From the NCBI GenBank assembly GCA_025148965.1, contig CP102273.1:620001-684000 (forward strand): a DNA stretch of 64,000 nucleotides, in the 5' to 3' direction. The notes under the pieces are model-generated. The model saw nothing but the letters and a program-made list of their open reading frames with translations, made no database searches and was not told the origin of the DNA. The first letter of the stretch is position 1. Each line of letters starts with the position of its first letter. This document shows, piece after piece, positions 8,970 through 21,104 of this stretch. A program made the position numbers and the translations under genes. The stretch is from Intestinibacter bartlettii (GTDB lineage: Bacteria > Bacillota > Clostridia > Peptostreptococcales > Peptostreptococcaceae).

Positions 8970-9019
8970 AAAGCTATGATAATAGAACTTAAAGTAATAT
9001 CTTTTGTCATAGCTTTTTA
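8970..9019 (-). terminator. Terminator of the methyltransferase gene
   Basis: AAAGCTATGA (8970-8979) and TCATAGCTTT (9008-9017) form a 10-bp stem with a long AT loop. On the minus strand it lies about 35 bases after the stop at 9053 and is followed by T-rich sequence. Confidence 0.6.
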
Positions 9020-9052
9020 TATTAATTTATAATACTAATTTATAAAAATTTC

Positions 9053-9838
9053 TTATTTTGATTTTGAAGCAACTACAAATAATCTTTTATAGTTGAATAA
9101 AACACTTCCATCGGCTCTTAGAGAGTAAACATTTTTTAATTTAATTAGGTAGTTATTTTTAAAGTTTTCCCTAAATTCATCGCTAGGAAGAGCGTTTAAA
9201 TAATCCTTCATACTTGTACTTTCATACCATTGTAATATACCTTCAAATCCTTGCATAACGTGCATGTAAGTAGTAGTCCATATTTGGATATCTTTTGCAG
9301 TTGATAAATGAGATAATACATCATAGTAGAAAGTTGGTTTATGATTATTAAATCTTAATTTTTTGCCTTCAAAGTAAGGTTTATATTTTTTAACATATTC
9401 TAATTCATATAGAGCTTGTTGACCTTTTATATCATCAGCTAATGGTAATTGTATTGCTATAGTTCCACCTGTATTTAATAGAGCATACCATTTTTTGATT
9501 AATTCTTCATGTCCTGTCATACGTTGAATGGCAGCATTTGAAAATACTATATCGAATTTTCCTAAGCTACTTAAATCTTCTGTTGCATCCATTAATCTGA
9601 AGTCTATTTCAGGATAAAGAAGTTGTGCTTTTTCAATCATTGTAGAAGAATTATCTATACCTATAATTTCAGCATTAGGCCATCTTTTTTTTAATTCATT
9701 AGTACTGTTCCCAGAACCGCAACCAATATCTAATATACGAGCAGGATTTTCAAGTCCTATTCTTGAGATTAAGTCTTTTGATGGTAAAGTTCTTTCTTTA
9801 CCGAACTTTAAGTATAAATCTGGATTCCAATCTATCAT
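9053..9838 (-). CDS. SAM-dependent methyltransferase, trans-aconitate 2-methyltransferase-like
   Basis: The 261-residue protein opens with MIDWNPDLYLKFGKERTLP, very like Tam of E. coli, followed by SAM motif I ILDIGCGSGNST, the acidic loop IGIDNSS and motif IV FDIVFSNAAIQ. Tam methylates trans-aconitate, a damaging by-product of aconitase. The start ATG is preceded by AAAGGGGGAAA on the minus strand. It is monocistronic and divergent from the gene at 10239. Assignment to Tam rather than to a related methyltransferase rests on N-terminal similarity from memory. Confidence 0.8.
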   Translation of the reverse strand: MIDWNPDLYLKFGKERTLPSKDLISRIGLENPARILDIGCGSGNSTNELKKRWPNAEIIGIDNSSTMIEKAQLLYPEIDFRLMDATEDLSSLGKFDIVFSNAAIQRMTGHEELIKKWYALLNTGGTIAIQLPLADDIKGQQALYELEYVKKYKPYFEGKKLRFNNHKPTFYYDVLSHLSTAKDIQIWTTTYMHVMQGFEGILQWYESTSMKDYLNALPSDEFRENFKNNYLIKLKNVYSLRADGSVLFNYKRLFVVASKSK

Positions 9839-10238
9839 TTTAATTTTCCCCCTTTGAATAAAAAACTCTATATATGAATTAAAGCACTAATGATGCAAAA
9901 ATGCAAGAATAAAAAAATAAATTGCATTTTAGAATAAAAAAAATTTTATATATATTTTAAAAATAATCTTTAATTATCAAAGTGTTTATAACGATTTTAT
10001 AACAAAATTCATAAAAAAAATTGGTATTTATAGTGTATACTAAATATAAATAAGTGAAATAAATTGAATTATATTATTTAAAAAAATAAAAAAAAATTTA
10101 AATGCCAACTTAAAAAAGCGAATATTTGATATAATAATTGTTCATAGTAACTTAATTAGAAATGAGTACTATGCAATACGAAATAATAAATATTTCATAA
10201 AATCAAATACAAACTTAGGGAGTATAGAGGAGAGTATT
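9839..10238. other. Divergent 400-base intergenic region
   Basis: A very AT-rich spacer between two divergent genes. It contains their two ribosome sites (AAAGGGGGAAA on the minus strand, GAGGAGAG on the plus strand) and a plausible -10 TATAAT near 10130 (TTTGATATAATAATTG). I see no gene, strong hairpin or repeat in the rest. Confidence 0.5.
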
Positions 10239-11303
10239 ATGGAGTTTTTTAAAAAATATAGAAACACAATATTGAAATATGCATTCTTATTATTTTTAAT
10301 GTTTTTTACGGTATATTTAGTTTTTAAAAATCTGGATATAAATTCTATAGACAAGATAAAAAATATAATCGATAAAAAATATATCGCAATAGGGGTTTGT
10401 GCTATATTACTATATATCATTTTAGAAGGGATAATTTTAAAGCAAATAGTAGATGCACAATATAAAGTAAAAGCTAGATTCTTAGGAATGAAGCTGGCGA
10501 CGATGGGATTTTATTATAACTTGATTACGCCTTTTGCATCAGGAAGTCAACCGATGCTTATATATGTTTTAAATAAGTATAAAGTTCCACTAAGTGAAGC
10601 AACGGGTATAATAACAAATAAAACATTATTATATCAAACTGTAGTAACTATATACTGTACTGTATTTTTTGTATTAAATATAGGTATACTACAAACACAA
10701 CTACCAGGTGTCATTTCATTAGTTATACTTGGTTTAAGCATAAATGCATTTACAATAATTATGGGATTATTAGCAATTTTAAACCCAGGAAAAGTTAAAG
10801 CAGTAGCTAATTTTTTAATAGAACATCTTTCTAAATTAAAGATTTTTAAATTTCTAAAAAATAAACAGGGACAAGTCGATAAATTTATAGAAGAATATAG
10901 TACATCAGTTAAGTTTTTTATGACAAATAAAAAGTTATTAATAAAGACAACCTTGTTAACTATAATACAGCTAACAGCTTATTTTAGTGTTTCATATTGG
11001 ATATATAAATCTTTTGATTTAGGACAAGGGAAGTTCCTTTATATAATAACTTTACAAACGCTTTTATATATGGCTGTTTCACCAATACCAACCCCGGGTA
11101 ATATAGGAGCAAATGAGTTAGCATTTTTCAATATATTTTCAACTGTATTTCCAAAACAGTTTTTAGGATATGCAGTACTTTTATATGGCGGATTAGTATA
11201 TTACTTAATTTTAATATTAAGTGGAGTATTAACAATAATTAGCCATTTTCAAATTAAAGAAAAACACAATGGCTTAAAAAATAGAGCCAAAAGTGAAATA
11301 TAA
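10239..11303 (+). CDS. Flippase-like membrane protein, UPF0104 / LPG-synthase TM family
   Basis: This 354-residue protein has about eight hydrophobic segments and the family pattern of the AglD/MprF transmembrane domain: ITPFASGSQPMLIYVLNKY in the first third and SPIPTPGNIGANE in the last third. MprF flips lysyl-phosphatidylglycerol; stand-alone members lack the cytosolic synthase domain and are thought to move lipid-linked molecules. The gene starts at ATG after GAGGAGAG and is followed 24 bases later by the DUF3783 gene, likely in one operon. The lipid substrate is unknown. Confidence 0.85.
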   Translation: MEFFKKYRNTILKYAFLLFLMFFTVYLVFKNLDINSIDKIKNIIDKKYIAIGVCAILLYIILEGIILKQIVDAQYKVKARFLGMKLATMGFYYNLITPFASGSQPMLIYVLNKYKVPLSEATGIITNKTLLYQTVVTIYCTVFFVLNIGILQTQLPGVISLVILGLSINAFTIIMGLLAILNPGKVKAVANFLIEHLSKLKIFKFLKNKQGQVDKFIEEYSTSVKFFMTNKKLLIKTTLLTIIQLTAYFSVSYWIYKSFDLGQGKFLYIITLQTLLYMAVSPIPTPGNIGANELAFFNIFSTVFPKQFLGYAVLLYGGLVYYLILILSGVLTIISHFQIKEKHNGLKNRAKSEI

Positions 11304-11327
11304 ATTAGGTTTATAAGGAGAGAAATT

Positions 11328-11753
11328 ATGACATTTAAAAAAATAAATGAAAATGAACAAAATAATATACACGATAGAAGTTGTATAATCTTAGTTAATT
11401 TCAACAATAAAGAAGTTGCAGCTATAAAGACAGTAAGTAGTTTTGCAGGAATAAAGGACAGAATAGTTTTAACTAGCAAAAATGGGAATACAAAAATAAA
11501 AGATATATTAGATGGAAATATATCTGATGATAATGAAAATACTTGGAGCGAAAAAGCGATAATATTTAACAATATACCAACAAATAGAGTTTCAGGATTC
11601 TTAGATGGATTAAAAAAGATGAAAATAAGAAGACCTTTAACAGCTATGGTTACAGAAGTTTCAATAGACTGGAAACTAGATACATTAATTTATAACTTAA
11701 AAGAAGAAAGAAAATCAATTGCTAAAGGTCAAGTTGTAGATCATTCTAAATAA
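11328..11753 (+). CDS. DUF3783 domain protein
   Basis: A soluble protein of 141 residues. The C-terminal half (VSGFLDGLKKMKIRRPLTAM, then VSIDWKLDTLIYNLKEER) fits the DUF3783 pattern as I remember it: a small protein common in clostridia with no known function. The N-terminal half (IILVNFNNKEVAAIK) looks like an alpha/beta fold. It starts at ATG after AAGGAGAG and follows the flippase-like gene by 24 bases, so a shared role is possible but not shown. Confidence 0.75.
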   Translation: MTFKKINENEQNNIHDRSCIILVNFNNKEVAAIKTVSSFAGIKDRIVLTSKNGNTKIKDILDGNISDDNENTWSEKAIIFNNIPTNRVSGFLDGLKKMKIRRPLTAMVTEVSIDWKLDTLIYNLKEERKSIAKGQVVDHSK

Positions 11754-11762
11754 AAAAATTGA

Positions 11763-11797
11763 GATAGCGCCTATTATATAGGGGCTATTTTTGTTTT
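11763..11797 (+). terminator. Terminator after DUF3783 gene
   Basis: GATAGCGCC pairs with GGGGCTATT (one mismatch) and is followed by TTTTGTTTT. Confidence 0.7.
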
Positions 11798-11904
11798 AAA
11801 TATTTAAATACATATAAAAAATGTAAGATTTTAAAGGATTTTATAAATTGTTGTTGAATTAATATAAAAAACTTCATAATACTATAATTTAAAGGAGAGA
11901 TATT

Positions 11905-12471
11905 ATGCATTATTTAGCAGCACTAGAAAAATTAAAAAAAGGTAGTAAACTCTATTTAGAATGTCAAAGTAATCCCTCAATTTTTCATCAAGATTTGCGT
12001 GAAGAATTAAAAAATAAAGGACAAAAGCCATATGCAACTATAATAACTTGTTCTGACTCAAGAGTTCCAGTACAACATATTTTTTCCTCTAGTATGGGAG
12101 AATTATTTATTATTAGAAATGCGGGAAATGTAATTGGTGATTTTGAAATAGGTTCAGTAGAATATGCATCAGAACATTTAGGTGTAGAATTAATAGTCGT
12201 ATTAGGACATACTCATTGTGGAGCTGTTCATTCAACACTGCATAATGAAGGGCATAGTTATATAAATGCAATTACCAACAAAGTTGCTGAGGCTATTGGA
12301 GATGAAAAAGATCAAAGAAAATGTGAAGTATTAAATGCAAGACATAGTGTAGAATGTTTAAAAGCAAGTGAAGTTTTAACAAGATTAGAAAAAGAAGATA
12401 AATTAAAAATTATTTCAGCTATGTATGACATAGAATCTGGAGAAGTTATATTTGATGATATAAATAAATAA
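11905..12471 (+). CDS. Beta-class carbonic anhydrase
   Basis: Interconverts CO2 and bicarbonate using zinc. The 188-residue protein carries the beta-class signature: TCSDSRVPVQHIF gives the zinc Cys and the Asp-Arg dyad, and LGHTHCGAVHST gives the zinc His and second Cys. Between them, IRNAGNV is the usual strand motif. It starts at ATG after AAAGGAGAG and forms its own unit closed by a terminator. An anaerobe would use it to supply bicarbonate for carboxylation and pH balance. Confidence 0.93.
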   Translation: MHYLAALEKLKKGSKLYLECQSNPSIFHQDLREELKNKGQKPYATIITCSDSRVPVQHIFSSSMGELFIIRNAGNVIGDFEIGSVEYASEHLGVELIVVLGHTHCGAVHSTLHNEGHSYINAITNKVAEAIGDEKDQRKCEVLNARHSVECLKASEVLTRLEKEDKLKIISAMYDIESGEVIFDDINK

Positions 12472-12505
12472 TAATAAAATAATAAAAATAATTTGATATT
12501 TAGTG

Positions 12506-12534
12506 ATTGAGATGAATACATCTCAATTTTTTTT
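12506..12534 (+). terminator. Terminator after carbonic anhydrase
   Basis: ATTGAGATG/CATCTCAAT with a four-base loop and an eight-T tract. Confidence 0.9.
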
Positions 12535-12573
12535 GACTATAATTATATTAACAATGAAAGGGGATAATAATTT

Positions 12574-13512
12574 ATGAAGATTTTGATTACTGTAAAAATA
12601 AGTGATGAACAATTTAAAAAAATACAAGATTTAGGATATGATGTTGTGCGTATTTCAGAAAGCAAAGTTACAAATAGTTCAGAAACGGATGATGCGGATA
12701 TTTTAGTTTGCTATAATCCATTTAAAACTTTGGATATAGAAAAAATGAAAAATTTAAAATATATAATGTTAACAAGTGTAGGATTTGATCAACTTCCAAA
12801 AGAAAAAGTTTTAGCTAGAAATATAAAAGTTACTAACAATAGAGGTGGATATAGCATTCCAATGGCAGAATGGATAGTTATGTGTATATTGGAAATATAT
12901 AAAAGAGCAAAAATGTTTTATAATCAACAACAAGAAAAAATTTGGCATATGGATTTAGTTTCTATAAGTGAGTTATATGGTCAAAGAATAGGATTTTTAG
13001 GAACAGGAACTATTGCTATAGAAGCAGCAAAAAGACTTCAAGGATTTGGTGTAGAGATTTGGGGCAATAATACTAATGGAAGAGATGTAGAATACTTTGA
13101 CAAGTGTTTTAGCAAAGATGAAATTGATGAGATATTTAAAAATTGTGATGTTGTAGTAAGTACAATGCCTTGTACGAAGGAAACAGAAGGCATGTTTGAT
13201 AAAAATAAATTCTCTTTAATGAAAGAAGGTTCTAGTTTTATAAATGTAGGTAGGGGTAAAAATGTAAAAGAAGACGATTTACTTCTTTATTTAGGTAAAT
13301 TTAAAGGTGTCGCACTAGATGTATTTGAACAAGAACCTTTACCAAAAGATAGTTTATTATGGGATGCTGAAAATGTAATCGTTACACCACATAATTGCTG
13401 GGTTTCAGAAAAAAATCCTATAAGAGTAGAAAAATTAATGTATTCTAATTTGAAGAAATATAAAGAAGGAAAAGAATTAGCAAATATAGTAAATGTAGAA
13501 AGAGGATATTAA
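12574..13512 (+). CDS. D-isomer-specific 2-hydroxyacid dehydrogenase family protein
   Basis: This 312-residue NAD(P)-dependent dehydrogenase belongs to the family of D-3-phosphoglycerate and D-lactate dehydrogenases. The nucleotide-binding loop is GFLGTGTIAIEAAKRL (GxGxxA rather than GxGxxG). The catalytic Arg is in NVGRGKNVKEDDL, the Glu in DVFEQEPLP and the His in TPHNCWVS. It begins at ATG after AAAGGGGAT and stands alone. With no serine genes adjacent and no ACT domain, it is probably not the dedicated SerA; the substrate remains open. Confidence 0.88.
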   Translation: MKILITVKISDEQFKKIQDLGYDVVRISESKVTNSSETDDADILVCYNPFKTLDIEKMKNLKYIMLTSVGFDQLPKEKVLARNIKVTNNRGGYSIPMAEWIVMCILEIYKRAKMFYNQQQEKIWHMDLVSISELYGQRIGFLGTGTIAIEAAKRLQGFGVEIWGNNTNGRDVEYFDKCFSKDEIDEIFKNCDVVVSTMPCTKETEGMFDKNKFSLMKEGSSFINVGRGKNVKEDDLLLYLGKFKGVALDVFEQEPLPKDSLLWDAENVIVTPHNCWVSEKNPIRVEKLMYSNLKKYKEGKELANIVNVERGY

Positions 13513-13674
13513 TTTAAATAAATTTAATTTCCATAATGTCTTCTAAAATAATATATAAATTTATGATAAGATAGATAAGGCTAATTTATATTTAGTTAAA
13601 TTAAAGTTAAGATTAGCGTAAAAAATATAATTTAGATAATACTATGATTATATAAAAAATTAAGGAGTTTTTAA

Positions 13675-15702
<2,028 letters not shown>

Positions 15703-15871
15703 TGAAAAAGCACTGTTATAACCTTAAAATACGTATATAAAAGTTGATTTTACCTTATAAATGTAGTAAATTAGTCAAAGAAGTGCTAGAATTATTTAGA
15801 GAATGAAGTTAATTTAACGGAATTTAAGTTTAATATTTAAGAGAAGTATTTGATTTTAGAAAGGAAAAAAC

Positions 15872-17221
15872 ATGGCTAGAATTGATGGTAGAGAGTTTGA
15901 TCAAATTAGGGATTTAAAAATAACTAGAAATTATACAAAATATGCAGAGGGGTCTGTATTTATAGAAATGGGTGATACAAAAGTTTTATGTAATGCATCT
16001 ATAGAGGATAAAGTTCCTCCCTTTCTAAGAAACACAGGAACTGGATGGATAAATGCAGAGTATTCTATGTTGCCTAGATCAACTCAACAAAGAAAAATAA
16101 GAGATGCATCTAGAGGAAAAATAGATGGTAGAAGTCAAGAAATACAAAGATTAATCGGAAGAGCTATTAGATCAGTAGTTGACTTAGATAAATTAGGAGA
16201 AAGAACTATCTGGATAGATTGCGATGTAATTCAAGCAGATGGTGGTACTAGAACAGCTTCAATAACAGGGGCTTTCGTAGCTGTATTAGACGCTATCAAC
16301 AAATTACATAAAGAAAAAGCAATAAAACATATGCCAGTTAGAAACTTTGTATCAGCGATAAGTGTCGGTATAGTAAATGGTGAATATTTACTTGATTTAT
16401 GTTATGAAGAAGATTCTAACGCACAAGTAGATATGAACATAATAATGACTGACAAAGGCGAATTTGTTGAATTACAAGGTACAGGGGAAGAATGTCCTTT
16501 CTCAAGAAAAGATTTAGAGAAACTTCTAGAATTAGGTGAAAAAGGTAATAAAATGTTACTTAAAGCTCAAAGAGAAGCATTAGGTGAAATAGCAGACGAA
16601 ATTTTAGGCGTTGATTATGGAAATGATGTAGTCATTGCTACAGGAAATGCACATAAATTAGAAGAAATAGGTGACATATTAAAAGACTTGGATTATAATA
16701 TATATTCATTGAAAGATGTCGACCTTGGAGGCCTAGAAATAGAGGAAAATGGTAAGACATTTGAACATAACGCTTTAATAAAAGCTAGAGAGGTTGCTAA
16801 AAGAACTAAAATGATAACAATAGCTGATGACTCTGGATTAGAAGTCGATGCAATAGGTAAAAAACCAGGAATATATTCTGCTAGATATGCAGGAGAAAAT
16901 GCTACAGATGAAGAAAATAGAGCTAAACTATTAAAATCATTAGGAAATACACCTATGAGTCAAAGAGGAGCTAGATTTGTTTGCTGTATAGCAGTTGTTT
17001 TCCCTGATGGAAAAGAATTCGTTGTTAGAGGTACTTGTGAAGGTACTATAGGATTCGAAGAAAAGGGAAGTAATGGATTTGGATATGATAACTTATTTAT
17101 AGTAAACAAATACGATAAAACATTTGCTGAATTACCAGCTACAATAAAAAATGCTATTAGCCACAGGGCAAATGCTCTTCAATTAATGAAAGAAGAACTA
17201 TCAAGAAGAGTTGGAAGATAA
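15872..17221 (+). CDS. Fused ribonuclease PH and XTP/dITP diphosphatase
   Basis: Two enzymes are joined in one 449-residue frame. Residues 1-245 are RNase PH, the phosphate-dependent 3' trimming exonuclease of tRNA precursors ([38 protein letters not shown], then [20 protein letters not shown]). Residues 250-449 are the RdgB/HAM1 pyrophosphatase that removes dITP and XTP ([56 protein letters not shown]). No stop or frame change separates them. The metallophosphoesterase follows 21 bases on. Such fusions are known in some Firmicutes; both active sites look intact. Confidence 0.93.
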   Translation: MARIDGREFDQIRDLKITRNYTKYAEGSVFIEMGDTKVLCNASIEDKVPPFLRNTGTGWINAEYSMLPRSTQQRKIRDASRGKIDGRSQEIQRLIGRAIRSVVDLDKLGERTIWIDCDVIQADGGTRTASITGAFVAVLDAINKLHKEKAIKHMPVRNFVSAISVGIVNGEYLLDLCYEEDSNAQVDMNIIMTDKGEFVELQGTGEECPFSRKDLEKLLELGEKGNKMLLKAQREALGEIADEILGVDYGNDVVIATGNAHKLEEIGDILKDLDYNIYSLKDVDLGGLEIEENGKTFEHNALIKAREVAKRTKMITIADDSGLEVDAIGKKPGIYSARYAGENATDEENRAKLLKSLGNTPMSQRGARFVCCIAVVFPDGKEFVVRGTCEGTIGFEEKGSNGFGYDNLFIVNKYDKTFAELPATIKNAISHRANALQLMKEELSRRVGR

Positions 17222-17242
17222 ATAATATACAAGGTAGTGGAC

Positions 17243-17722
17243 ATGATGAGAATAGGAATAATTAGTGATACTCATAGATTTACAAAAGCGATAGATCATG
17301 CAATCCCTTATTTACAAGATTGCGATTTAATTGTTCATGCGGGAGATAATATTGATGATGCCGATTATATAGAAGCTGTTACAGATATTCCTGTTGTTGC
17401 TGTAAAAGGAAATTGTGACTTTTATTCAGATCCAGGAAAAGATGAAGAAGCTTTTATGGCAGAAGACAAAAGAGTTTTTGTTTGCCATGGCCATAATTAT
17501 GGAATAAAATATAGTATGTCTGATTTACTTAATAAGGCATTAAATTCAAATATAGATATAGTAATATTTGGACATTCACATATACCATTTTATCAAGAAA
17601 TAAGAGGTGTTATATTTATTAATCCAGGAAGCGTATCATTGCCAAGAGGAGGTTCATCTAAAGGACTTGGCATATTAGATATAGAAAATGGAGAAATTAC
17701 ATATGAAAGAATAGAAATATAG
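17243..17722 (+). CDS. YfcE/MJ0936-family metallophosphoesterase
   Basis: A small phosphodiesterase of 159 residues with the calcineurin-like metal motifs in order: GIISDTHRF, HAGDNID, GNCD, CHGHNYG and GHSHIPFY. It starts at ATG 17243 (or 17246) shortly after the rph-rdgB fusion, and the ribosome site AAGGTAG is weak, suggesting translational coupling. The pairing with RdgB is common in Firmicutes operons. The physiological substrate is unknown; family members hydrolyse phosphodiesters with Mn2+ or Ni2+. Confidence 0.9.
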   Translation: MMRIGIISDTHRFTKAIDHAIPYLQDCDLIVHAGDNIDDADYIEAVTDIPVVAVKGNCDFYSDPGKDEEAFMAEDKRVFVCHGHNYGIKYSMSDLLNKALNSNIDIVIFGHSHIPFYQEIRGVIFINPGSVSLPRGGSSKGLGILDIENGEITYERIEI

Positions 17723-17745
17723 CCCCCTTAATTCTATATGAATAC

Positions 17746-17775
17746 TTGTAAATAAAAAAATGGTTGTGATATAAT
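17746..17775 (+). promoter_or_regulatory. Extended -10 promoter of tig
   Basis: TTGTAA (17746-17751), an 18-base spacer and TATAAT (17770-17775) preceded by TGA give an extended -10 sigma-A promoter, about 80 bases before the tig start codon. Confidence 0.55.
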
Positions 17776-17855
17776 TAAAGAGTTAGATATTTATTAGAAT
17801 TAAATTAAAAATTATTCTAAAATGATTACATATATATTTAGGAGGATAAAGTTAG

Positions 17856-19139
17856 ATGAAAGCAGAATTAATTAAAAAAGAAGGTAACGTTGTAAATTTC
17901 AAATTAACTATAGACAACGACAAATTTGAAGCTGCTATAAACAAAGCTTACAATAAAAACAAAGGAAGATTTAATATAGCAGGATTCAGAAAAGGTAAAG
18001 CGCCTAGAAGAATAATAGAAAATAACTATGGAAAAGGTGTATTCTACGAAGATGCTATAGATATAGTATTCCCAGAAGTTTACCCAAGTGCATTAGATGA
18101 GTTACAATTAGCTCCAATAGATAGACCAAGCATAGATGTTGAAGAAATAAGCAAAGACAATGGTTTAGTATTAGTTGTGCAAGTTGAAGTACAACCAGAA
18201 TTCGAATTAGGTCAATATAAAGGTATAGAAGTTGCTAAAGTTGACTATAATGTAACTGATGAAGAAGTAGATGCTAAATTAAACGAATTACAAGAAAAAG
18301 CTTCTAGATTAGTAGATTCAGATAAAGAAATAGAAAATGGAGATACTGCTAATATAGACTTCGAAGGATTCAAAGATGATGTAGCTTTCGAAGGTGGAAA
18401 AGCAGAAGGACATAACTTAGTTATAGGATCAGGTTCATTCATACCAGGATTCGAAGATCAATTAATAGGTAAAAAAGCAGGAGAAGAAGTTGACGTTAAC
18501 GTTACTTTCCCAGCTGACTACCATGCAGAAGAATTAGCTGGAGCTCCAGTTGTATTCAAAGTAAAAGTAAATGCAGTAAAAGTTAAAGAATTACCAGAAT
18601 TAAATGATGAGTTCGCTCAAGATACTACAGAATTCGAAACTTTAGCAGAATTAAAAGCTGATTTAAAAGCTAAAGCTGAAGAAGAAGCTGCTGCAAAAGC
18701 TAAATCAGAAGAAAGAAATGCAGTTGTAGAAGCTGTTGTTGCTAACACAGAAGTAGAAGTTCCAGAAACTATGGTAAATGCTCAAATAGACAGCTCAATA
18801 ATGGAACTTAACTACTCTTTACAATACCAAGGATTCAGCATAGAACAATTATTAGAAATGACTGGTAAATCTATGCAAGAATTAAGAGATGAAAGAAAAG
18901 AAGACGCTGAAAAATCAGTAAAAGCTTCATTAGTTGTAGATGCTATAGCTAAAGCTGAAAATGTTGAAGTTTCTGAAGAAGAAGTTGAAGCAGAAGTAGC
19001 TAAAATGGCTGAAGCATACAACATGACTTTACCACAAATAAAAGAAGCTTTAAAATCAAATGATTTAGAAGATATAAAAGGTCAATTAAGAATAAGAAAA
19101 ACTATAGATTTCTTAGTTGAAAATGCTGTTATAGCATAA
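17856..19139 (+). CDS. tig: Trigger factor, ribosome-bound chaperone and prolyl isomerase
   Basis: Folds nascent chains at the ribosome exit tunnel. The 427-residue protein has the three standard parts: an N-terminal ribosome-binding domain with GFRKGKAPRRIIE (residues near 44-56), an FKBP-type isomerase domain (about 160-245, GDTANIDFEGF and FIPGFEDQLIGKKAGEE), and a C-terminal chaperone cradle. ATG follows AGGAGGATAA. Its own promoter is present, and clpP, clpX and lon follow, the standard bacterial quality-control cluster. Confidence 0.97.
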   Translation: MKAELIKKEGNVVNFKLTIDNDKFEAAINKAYNKNKGRFNIAGFRKGKAPRRIIENNYGKGVFYEDAIDIVFPEVYPSALDELQLAPIDRPSIDVEEISKDNGLVLVVQVEVQPEFELGQYKGIEVAKVDYNVTDEEVDAKLNELQEKASRLVDSDKEIENGDTANIDFEGFKDDVAFEGGKAEGHNLVIGSGSFIPGFEDQLIGKKAGEEVDVNVTFPADYHAEELAGAPVVFKVKVNAVKVKELPELNDEFAQDTTEFETLAELKADLKAKAEEEAAAKAKSEERNAVVEAVVANTEVEVPETMVNAQIDSSIMELNYSLQYQGFSIEQLLEMTGKSMQELRDERKEDAEKSVKASLVVDAIAKAENVEVSEEEVEAEVAKMAEAYNMTLPQIKEALKSNDLEDIKGQLRIRKTIDFLVENAVIA

Positions 19140-19154
19140 TTAAAAAAATTTTTT

Positions 19155-19182
19155 TAGTAGTAGTTTTAATAAACTACTACTA
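19155..19182 (+). promoter_or_regulatory. Perfect 12-bp hairpin between tig and clpP
   Basis: TAGTAGTAGTTT (19155-19166) pairs perfectly with AAACTACTACTA (19171-19182) around TAAT. T-rich sequence lies before, not after, the stem on the coding strand, so it is not a standard plus-strand terminator. It may be a processing or stability element in a tig-clpP transcript. Confidence 0.45.
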
Positions 19183-19215
19183 AATTATCCACGAAACATA
19201 GAGGGGGTATGAATT

Positions 19216-19797
19216 ATGGCATTAGTACCTACAGTCGTAGAGCAAACAGGTAGGGGTGAAAGAGCCTATGATATATATTCTAGACTTTTAAAAGATAGAA
19301 TAATATTCTTAAGTGATGAAGTAAATGACACTACAGCTAGTTTAGTAGTAGCGCAGTTATTATTTTTAGAGGCTGAAGATCCAGATAAAGATATACATCT
19401 ATATATAAACTCTCCAGGAGGAAGTGTAACAGCTGGTATGGCTATATATGATACTATGCAATATATAAAACCAGATGTAAGCACTATATGTATAGGTATG
19501 GCTGCTTCAATGGGTGCATTTTTATTAAATGCAGGAGCAAAAGGAAAGAGATTTGCATTACCAAATAGTGAAATAATGATACACCAACCTTTAGGTGGAG
19601 CAAAAGGTCAAGCTACAGACATAGAAATCCATGCTAAATGGATTTTAAAAATAAAGGAAAGATTAAATAAAATACTTTCTGAAAGAACTGGGCAACCAAT
19701 AGAAAAAATACAAGAAGATACAGAACGTGACAACTTTATGAGTGCTCAAGAAGCAAAAGAATACGGTCTAATCGATGAAGTAATAGAAAAGAAGTAA
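19216..19797 (+). CDS. clpP: ATP-dependent Clp protease proteolytic subunit
   Basis: Serine protease that forms the 14-subunit barrel used by ClpX and ClpC. The 193-residue protein has the nucleophile Ser98 in GMAASMGAF, His123 in MIHQPLGG and the Asp in the [10 protein letters not shown] helix. The start ATG follows AGAGGGGG. It is followed 38 bases later by clpX, its unfoldase partner. No CtsR heptad repeats are visible upstream, so control differs from the B. subtilis class III heat-shock pattern. Confidence 0.97.
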   Translation: MALVPTVVEQTGRGERAYDIYSRLLKDRIIFLSDEVNDTTASLVVAQLLFLEAEDPDKDIHLYINSPGGSVTAGMAIYDTMQYIKPDVSTICIGMAASMGAFLLNAGAKGKRFALPNSEIMIHQPLGGAKGQATDIEIHAKWILKIKERLNKILSERTGQPIEKIQEDTERDNFMSAQEAKEYGLIDEVIEKK

Positions 19798-19835
19798 TTG
19801 AAAAAAGAGCGTAGTTTTAGGAAGAGGTGCTTAAT

Positions 19836-21083
19836 ATGTCAAAATACGAAGATAAAAGACAATTGAAATGTTCATTCTGTGGAAAGACTCAAGATCAAGT
19901 TAGAAGATTAATTGCAGGGCCAAATGTTTACATTTGCGATGAATGTGTTGAGCTTTGTGATGAAATAATACAAGAAGAGATGGAAGAAACTGTAGAAGAG
20001 GAGACTCTATCTCTACCAAAACCTAAAGAAATGATGGAAATCTTAAATGATTATGTCATAGGTCAAGAAAGAGCTAAAAAGATATTATCAGTAGCTGTAT
20101 ATAACCACTATAAGAGAATATATAGCAAAAAAGGAAATTCTAAAGATGTAGATATCCAAAAAAGTAATATTCTTTTACTAGGACCAACTGGTTCAGGTAA
20201 AACTTTATTAGCTCAAACATTAGCAAAAACATTAAATGTTCCATTTGCTATGGCTGATGCGACATCTTTAACAGAAGCTGGTTATGTTGGAGAAGATGTT
20301 GAAAATATCTTATTAAAACTTATCCAAGCTGCTGATTTTGACATAGAAAAAGCAGAAAGAGGCATAATCTATATAGATGAAATAGATAAAATAGCAAGAA
20401 AATCAGAAAATCCATCTATCACTAGAGATGTTAGTGGTGAAGGTGTTCAACAAGCATTATTAAAAATACTTGAAGGAACAGTTGCTAATGTTCCACCACA
20501 AGGCGGAAGAAAGCATCCTCATCAAGAATTTCTTAAAATAGATACAACAAATGTATTATTTATTTTAGGTGGAGCCTTCGATGGAATAGAAAAAATAATT
20601 CAAAGACGTGGAGAAACTAAAACTCTTGGATTTGGAGCAAAAATAGAAAGTAAAAAGAATGTAGATTTAGGAAAAATATATTCAAAAGTTCTACCTGAAG
20701 ATTTACTTAAGTTTGGTATAATACCAGAATTTATAGGTAGAATACCAGTTGTTGCAACATTAGAACTACTAGATGAAAATGCACTAATGAGAATATTACA
20801 AGAACCAAAGAATGCTTTGGTAAAACAATATAAAAAATTATTAGAGCTTGACAATGTAGAATTAGAGTTTGAAGACGAAGCGTTAAGAGCTATTGCTAAA
20901 AAAGCTATCGAAAGAAATACAGGTGCCAGAGGACTTAGAAGTATCGTTGAAAGTGTTATGATGGAAAGTATGTATGAAGTTCCATCTAGAGACGATATCA
21001 AAAAGGTAATAGTTACTAAAAAAGCTGTAGAAGGCGATGGCGAACCAGTAATGGTACTTAAAAATCAAGAAGAAAGTGCATAA
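19836..21083 (+). CDS. clpX: ATP-dependent Clp protease ATP-binding subunit ClpX
   Basis: AAA+ unfoldase that feeds proteins to ClpP. The N-terminal zinc domain has four Cys ([11 protein letters not shown], then [10 protein letters not shown]). Walker A is [11 protein letters not shown], Walker [12 protein letters not shown], and IGF-type and pore loops are present ([19 protein letters not shown]). GTG 19827 is in frame, but ATG 19836, eight bases after GGAAGAGG, is the better start, giving 415 residues. It ends at a strong terminator, so tig, clpP and clpX may form one unit separate from lon. Confidence 0.97.
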   Translation: MSKYEDKRQLKCSFCGKTQDQVRRLIAGPNVYICDECVELCDEIIQEEMEETVEEETLSLPKPKEMMEILNDYVIGQERAKKILSVAVYNHYKRIYSKKGNSKDVDIQKSNILLLGPTGSGKTLLAQTLAKTLNVPFAMADATSLTEAGYVGEDVENILLKLIQAADFDIEKAERGIIYIDEIDKIARKSENPSITRDVSGEGVQQALLKILEGTVANVPPQGGRKHPHQEFLKIDTTNVLFILGGAFDGIEKIIQRRGETKTLGFGAKIESKKNVDLGKIYSKVLPEDLLKFGIIPEFIGRIPVVATLELLDENALMRILQEPKNALVKQYKKLLELDNVELEFEDEALRAIAKKAIERNTGARGLRSIVESVMMESMYEVPSRDDIKKVIVTKKAVEGDGEPVMVLKNQEESA

Positions 21084-21104
21084 TATGCACATAAATTGAA
21101 TTTG

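Noticed and set aside
19155-19182. Terminator between tig and clpP
   Set aside because: The stem is perfect but no T tract follows on the coding strand, so it was listed as a hairpin of unknown role only.
19183-19215. CtsR operator upstream of clpP
   Set aside because: No tandem GGTCAAA-type heptads are present.
20600-21001. Minus-strand ORF opposite clpX
   Set aside because: Ser/Leu-rich antisense frame over a conserved gene, no ribosome site.
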